Shown: in pieces, positions 60,036 to 64,000 of the stretch
Numbering within the stretch: position 1 is the first letter of the stretch
Layout: the number at the start of each line of letters is the position of its first letter
NCBI GenBank assembly: GCA_946409635.1
Contig: CAMJXD010000001.1
Coordinates: 1-64,000, forward strand
Reading direction: 5' to 3'
DNA from: an uncultured Prevotellaceae bacterium
GTDB taxonomy: Bacteria; Bacteroidota; Bacteroidia; Bacteroidales; Muribaculaceae
Length of the DNA stretch: 64,000 nucleotides
Made by a program: the position numbers and the translations under genes
The notes under the pieces: generated by a model
What the model was told of the DNA's origin: nothing
The model's input: the letters and a program-made list of their open reading frames with translations, nothing else
Databases searched by the model: none

Positions 60036-61460
60036 TCATTCTTGCCAGTCGGGCGCTGCAGCAGGGAACGGCGGTATGTCCAGGTCGGGGAACGACTCGT
60101 GCAGGATAATTTGGGCGCGCTCAAGGGCCTCCTGCCGGCCAGCGTCTATCAATTGACGTCCGGCCGGGGTAATCATGTACTCGCGCAGGGGCTTGAAACG
60201 CTCGTCGGTGGCGGGAAACATGTTGTTGGCCGCATCGATGACTTCGAGTTCGATGCGCTCTCTCAGGAATTCGGTAATGTGCCGGTCAAATGCTTTCTTG
60301 CCCTGCATGCGATACACTTCCTCCAGATCGTCTCGACTGTCGCGGGCTTCGTTATATCCCACTTGGGCCGCCCTCGACAGGAACCACTGGCGCAGGGTCG
60401 GCGGCAACTTGGGTTCCCTCGGTTCCTTGGCCTCATCAGTCTGCTGCGGGGGTGCGCTGGCCGGGGGTGCGCTGGCCGAGGCTGCTTTCACGTCCTCTTG
60501 TTGAGATGGCAGAGCTGTAGGAACCCCTTCGCGCTGCTCGGCAGGGTGCACTATGGTGTCGATTTCTGGCAGGTCCTGGGTGGCGACCACGGTCGGCTCT
60601 GGAGCGCTGCTTTCACTCAGGCGTGCCGGCATCAGCCACCACACGATAGCTACGACGACAGCGACAGCCAGGACGGCTCCTGCCAGGTAATAACGCAGCA
60701 TTGAGCTAGGCGCCTGAAGGGCGGCGACCACTTCACCTGCGCCAGCTGGACGCCGCTCGCGGTCGGGGGCACTGCACCACCGGGCCACACGCGACATGCG
60801 CCGGTCGGGGTGAGGCAGCCCACGGTTCATCAGGTCGATGAGTACGCCCAGCGAGTACAGGTCGGCGCGCGAGTCGGCTGGCTCGCCGGCCAGCAGTTCG
60901 GGCGCAGCATACGCTCGCGTGCCTGCGGGTCCCTTAAGGATGGCATAGTCGGCCGTGTCACTCACGCCGAAGTCGATCACCTTCACGCGGTTGCCGTCGC
61001 CAGTGACAAGGATGTTGCTGGGCTTCAGGTCGCGATGCACCACCTGGCGGGCATGGATATACCTGAGCACATCACACAACTGCACAATCAGGTCACGGGC
61101 CAGGGCTACGGTCAACCCGCCGCCTGCGATAAACTTGTCCAGCGTGATGCCGTCAACCCACTCTTCCACGATGCACTCGCCCAGCGGCTCAACGCGCTCC
61201 AGGCCCAGTGTGGCAGCGATGCCGGGATGCGAAAGATGAAAGCCGATGTCAAACTCCTTGCGCAGCATCGCCTGGCAGGCCGGGGTGTCGCGATACTCGG
61301 CCTTCAACGACTTGAGCACGTGCCACTTGCCATGACGACGGGCACGATACACGTCACAATAGCCGTGCTCGTGGCCCCCGCCGAGCAGGGCAATGTCGGT
61401 GAAGACATTGTCCACTCCTGGGCTTGTCAGCTCATTTTCCCATCCTGAATCGGTCGTCAT
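60036..61460 (-). CDS. Hanks-type serine/threonine protein kinase with C-terminal TM and extracytoplasmic domain
   Basis: VVHRDLKPSNILVTGDGNRVKVIDFGVSD, AGTRAYAAPELL; TM LAGAVLAVAVVVAIVWWLM. Confidence 0.9.
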   Translation of the reverse strand: MTTDSGWENELTSPGVDNVFTDIALLGGGHEHGYCDVYRARRHGKWHVLKSLKAEYRDTPACQAMLRKEFDIGFHLSHPGIAATLGLERVEPLGECIVEEWVDGITLDKFIAGGGLTVALARDLIVQLCDVLRYIHARQVVHRDLKPSNILVTGDGNRVKVIDFGVSDTADYAILKGPAGTRAYAAPELLAGEPADSRADLYSLGVLIDLMNRGLPHPDRRMSRVARWCSAPDRERRPAGAGEVVAALQAPSSMLRYYLAGAVLAVAVVVAIVWWLMPARLSESSAPEPTVVATQDLPEIDTIVHPAEQREGVPTALPSQQEDVKAASASAPPASAPPQQTDEAKEPREPKLPPTLRQWFLSRAAQVGYNEARDSRDDLEEVYRMQGKKAFDRHITEFLRERIELEVIDAANNMFPATDERFKPLREYMITPAGRQLIDAGRQEALERAQIILHESFPDLDIPPFPAAAPDWQE

Positions 61461-61570
61461 TGTCTCTCATTACCGTAGTTTTAGTGTAATGCAAAGATAC
61501 ACATTTTTCATGATTCAAAAATATTGATTACCTTTGCCATCTGGAAAAATATTATTACAACAATTTGAAT

Positions 61571-62647
61571 ATGGATAACAAGAAGATTGTTTTAAGCGGA
61601 ATACGCCCCACGGGGCAGTTGCACTTGGGTAACTACCTGGGCGCCTTGAGTAACTTCGTGAAGATGCAGAACGAGGGCAAGTATGACAGCTACTACTTCA
61701 TCGCCGACCTCCATGCCCTCACGACCAACCCCGACCCCAAGGAGCTGCACACCAACGTGCGCCACATCCTGGCCGAGTACCTGGCGGCTGGACTCGACCC
61801 CGAGAAGTCCACCATATTTGTCCAGAGTGACGTGCCTGAGGTGAGCGAGATGTACCTGCTGCTCAACATGCACGTGGGCATCGGCGAACTGATGCGCACC
61901 GCCGCCTTCAAGGACAAGGCACGCAAGGCGCTGGGCATCTCTGCGCCCACCCAGGGCGATGACGACGAGGACGTAGCCAAGGAGATCATCGGTGCCAGCA
62001 CCAACAAGCGTGTCAACGCCGGCTTGTTGACCTACCCCACGCTCATGGCCGTCGACATCCTCATCCAGCGGGCCGACTTTGTGCCCGTGGGCAAGGACCA
62101 GGAGCAGCACTTGGAGCTCACGCGCCGCTTTGCCCGCCGCTTCAACTCGTTCTACAAGACCGAATACTTCAACGAGCCGCAGAATTTCAACTTCGGCAGC
62201 GCGCCCGTCAAGGTGCCTGGTCTGGACGGCAGCGGCAAGATGGGCAAGAGCGAGGGCAACTGCATCTACCTGGTCGACGACGAGAAGACCATCCGCAAGA
62301 AGGTCATGAGAGCCGTCACCGATGGCGGACCCACCGAGCCCAATCAGCCCATGGCCGAACCCGTGCAGAACCTCTTCACCATCCTCAAGCTCGTCGGCTC
62401 GCCCGACAAGGTGGAATTCTTCACCCAGGCCTATAACGACTGCTCCATCCGCTACGGCGACCTCAAGAAGGAGATTGCCGAGGACATCGTGGCCATGACG
62501 ACACCCATCCGCGAGCGCATCCTCGACATCGAGAACGACAGCGCCTATCTGCACCGCGTGCTCGAGATGGGTGCCGAGCGTGCACGCGCACGTGCCGGCA
62601 AGACCCTGGCCGACGTCCGCCAGATCATGGGCATCACCAAGTTCTAG
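61571..62647 (+). CDS. trpS: Tryptophanyl-tRNA synthetase
   Basis: SGIRPTGQLHLGNYLGAL (HIGH), GSGKMGKSEGNCIYL (KMSKS); TACCTTTG -7 at 61529. Confidence 0.96.
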   Translation: MDNKKIVLSGIRPTGQLHLGNYLGALSNFVKMQNEGKYDSYYFIADLHALTTNPDPKELHTNVRHILAEYLAAGLDPEKSTIFVQSDVPEVSEMYLLLNMHVGIGELMRTAAFKDKARKALGISAPTQGDDDEDVAKEIIGASTNKRVNAGLLTYPTLMAVDILIQRADFVPVGKDQEQHLELTRRFARRFNSFYKTEYFNEPQNFNFGSAPVKVPGLDGSGKMGKSEGNCIYLVDDEKTIRKKVMRAVTDGGPTEPNQPMAEPVQNLFTILKLVGSPDKVEFFTQAYNDCSIRYGDLKKEIAEDIVAMTTPIRERILDIENDSAYLHRVLEMGAERARARAGKTLADVRQIMGITKF

Positions 62648-62649
62648 CA

Positions 62650-62713
62650 ATTCCTTAAAGACCTTAAAGACCCTAAGGTCCTTAAAGTCGTTAAGGTCAT
62701 TAAGGACTTTAAA
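62650..62713 (+). repeat. Degenerate 9-nt tandem repeat (TTAAAGACC-like), ~7 copies
   Basis: CCTTAAAGACCTTAAAGACCCTAAGGTCCTTAAAGTCGTTAAGGTCATTAAGGACTTTAAAAG. Confidence 0.85.
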
Positions 62714-62720
62714 AGAAAAG

Positions 62721-63431
62721 ATGAAAGGCTATATCGAGGACCGTGAGTTCGGAAAGATATATGTGGAACTGCGCCGAGGCATGACCTCGGTGCGGTTCAC
62801 TTATCATGCCGACGGCCACCTGCTCATGCGGGCACCACTGGGCGTCTCGGTCACCGACCTGCAGCGCATGGTGGACATCAACCGCGAGCAGCTGCAACGG
62901 TTGCAACGCCCCGATGTCCCCGAGATGCATTTCGGACAGACCATCGACTGCTTTGGCTGCAAGGTAGTGATTACTACAGGCGAGAAGCGGCCAGGCTACG
63001 TCAGCACCAAGTGGCAAGACCGCACCTTGATTGTCAAGGCCCATGAGAGCATCGACTTGACCACCGTCGATGGCAAGCAATTTGTTTCAGACATCATCAG
63101 CCGGGCCATGGAGTATCAGGCAGTGCAAGTGCTGCTGCCCTATGCACGGCAGGTAGCCGACAGCCTCGGACTCATGCCCGCCGGATTTGAGGTGGGCCGA
63201 GGCATGCGCAAACTGGGCCACTGCACGACCAAACGCGTCATCCAGCTCTCCCGCAACCTCATGTTTTACCCCCAAGAACTAGTGCATTACATCATCTGCC
63301 ACGAGCTGGCCCACTTGACCCACATGAACCACTCGCCCCAATTCTACGCCCTGTGCGACCAGTACACCGGCGGCCACGAGAAGGAACTGGAGCAACAATT
63401 GCGCAACTTCCGCTTCCCCATCCTCAAATAG
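62721..63431 (+). CDS. YgjP-like M48-type metallopeptidase (DUF45)
   Basis: CHELAHLTHMNHSPQFYALCDQ. Confidence 0.9.
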   Translation: MKGYIEDREFGKIYVELRRGMTSVRFTYHADGHLLMRAPLGVSVTDLQRMVDINREQLQRLQRPDVPEMHFGQTIDCFGCKVVITTGEKRPGYVSTKWQDRTLIVKAHESIDLTTVDGKQFVSDIISRAMEYQAVQVLLPYARQVADSLGLMPAGFEVGRGMRKLGHCTTKRVIQLSRNLMFYPQELVHYIICHELAHLTHMNHSPQFYALCDQYTGGHEKELEQQLRNFRFPILK

Positions 63432-63455
63432 CGCCATTTCTTCTCAAACAACCCA

Positions 63456-63540
63456 CTTCTCTTTCAAACAACATTGAACAACAATCATTTTAAATAATTG
63501 TTGTTCAAGTTGTTTATCGTTGTTCAAGTTGTTTGATAAG
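63456..63540. repeat. GTTGTTCAA 9-nt repeats forming a hairpin between convergent genes
   Basis: CAAACAACATTGAACAACAAT / ATTGTTGTTCAAGTTGTTT plus an extra GTTGTTCAAGTTGTTTG. Confidence 0.75.
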
Positions 63541-63548
63541 GGGAGGCG

Positions 63549-64000
63549 TCAGTGGATGGTGACCTGGGTGGCGCCGAAACCGTACTCGCGGAAGCTGGCG
63601 TCCTGGGCGGTGCAGCGCGGATAGCGGCGCTTGAGCTCGCTCAGCAGGTGCTGGCGCAACTTGCCCTCGCCCTTTCCGTGGATAAAGACGATGCGCTGCC
63701 CGTGCTTGTTCAGGTTGGCGTCCATCACTTCACGGAACTTGTCCATCTGGTACTCGAGGATGGCTCCTGGGGTCATGCCGTTGAGGTTGTCGAGCAGCGA
63801 GGTGATGTGCAGGTCTTGCACGATGATGCCGTTGTTGTCGGTTTTCTTTTGCACGGGTTTGCGCTGCGGGCGGTCAAGGCGTTTTTTCTCCTTCATGGCT
63901 CGCTCGAGCTCGCCGCTGTCGATGCGCATCATGCGCGCCGGCCGGTCGTTGGTAACGATTTCTACGGCAATCACCGGCACGTCAAAGTAGGGGTTCTCGT
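63549..64000 (-). CDS. Smr-domain (DUF2027/MutS2-type) protein, truncated by window end
   Basis: C-terminal DANLNKHGQRIVFIHGKGEGKLRQHLLSELKRRYPRC...GFGATQVTIH; frame continues to the window edge. Confidence 0.85.
   Translation of the reverse strand, partial: ENPYFDVPVIAVEIVTNDRPARMMRIDSGELERAMKEKKRLDRPQRKPVQKKTDNNGIIVQDLHITSLLDNLNGMTPGAILEYQMDKFREVMDANLNKHGQRIVFIHGKGEGKLRQHLLSELKRRYPRCTAQDASFREYGFGATQVTIH

Overview
64-kb window of a Bacteroidales-type chromosome. Supporting signs are TTG-N19-22-TAnnTTTG promoters, a T9SS type-B sorting domain, DUF4270/DUF4105/DUF6242-type families and the BamA-OmpH cluster. Most of it is housekeeping: nifJ (PFOR), a glutamine synthetase, uvrA, mreBCD-mrdA-rodA, secA, nagA, bamA/uppS/3x ompH, prmC, trpS, a DUF853 HerA-like ATPase, Lrp/AsnC, a Hanks-type Ser/Thr kinase, tRNA-Thr(CGT) and tRNA-His(GTG). 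The strongest non-routine observations are: (1) a leader with an 18-codon ORF carrying three consecutive Trp codons (MNPCSAYWWWRSSRLKQS*), followed by a 14-bp terminator-like hairpin upstream of a TrpB-like gene, i.e. a candidate Trp attenuator; (2) a multi-pass membrane protein with a C-terminal PARP-like ADP-ribosyltransferase domain (H-Y-E motifs); (3) a cytidylyltransferase-GHMP kinase fusion clustered with a sugar mutarotase and a FucP-type transporter, with a perfect 11-bp inverted repeat at the promoter; (4) a rhomboid gene split by a +1-type frameshift, whose N-terminus is shared with a membrane protein on the other side of an AT-rich AAA-ATPase preceded by 14-nt-periodic TTGCGAA repeats; (5) a ~1.5-kb non-coding, hairpin-rich region between an XRE regulator and uvrA; (6) a MITE-like 23-bp inverted repeat and several short-period (7/9-nt) intergenic tandem repeats. 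All family calls come from reading the sequence and motifs; no database search was run.
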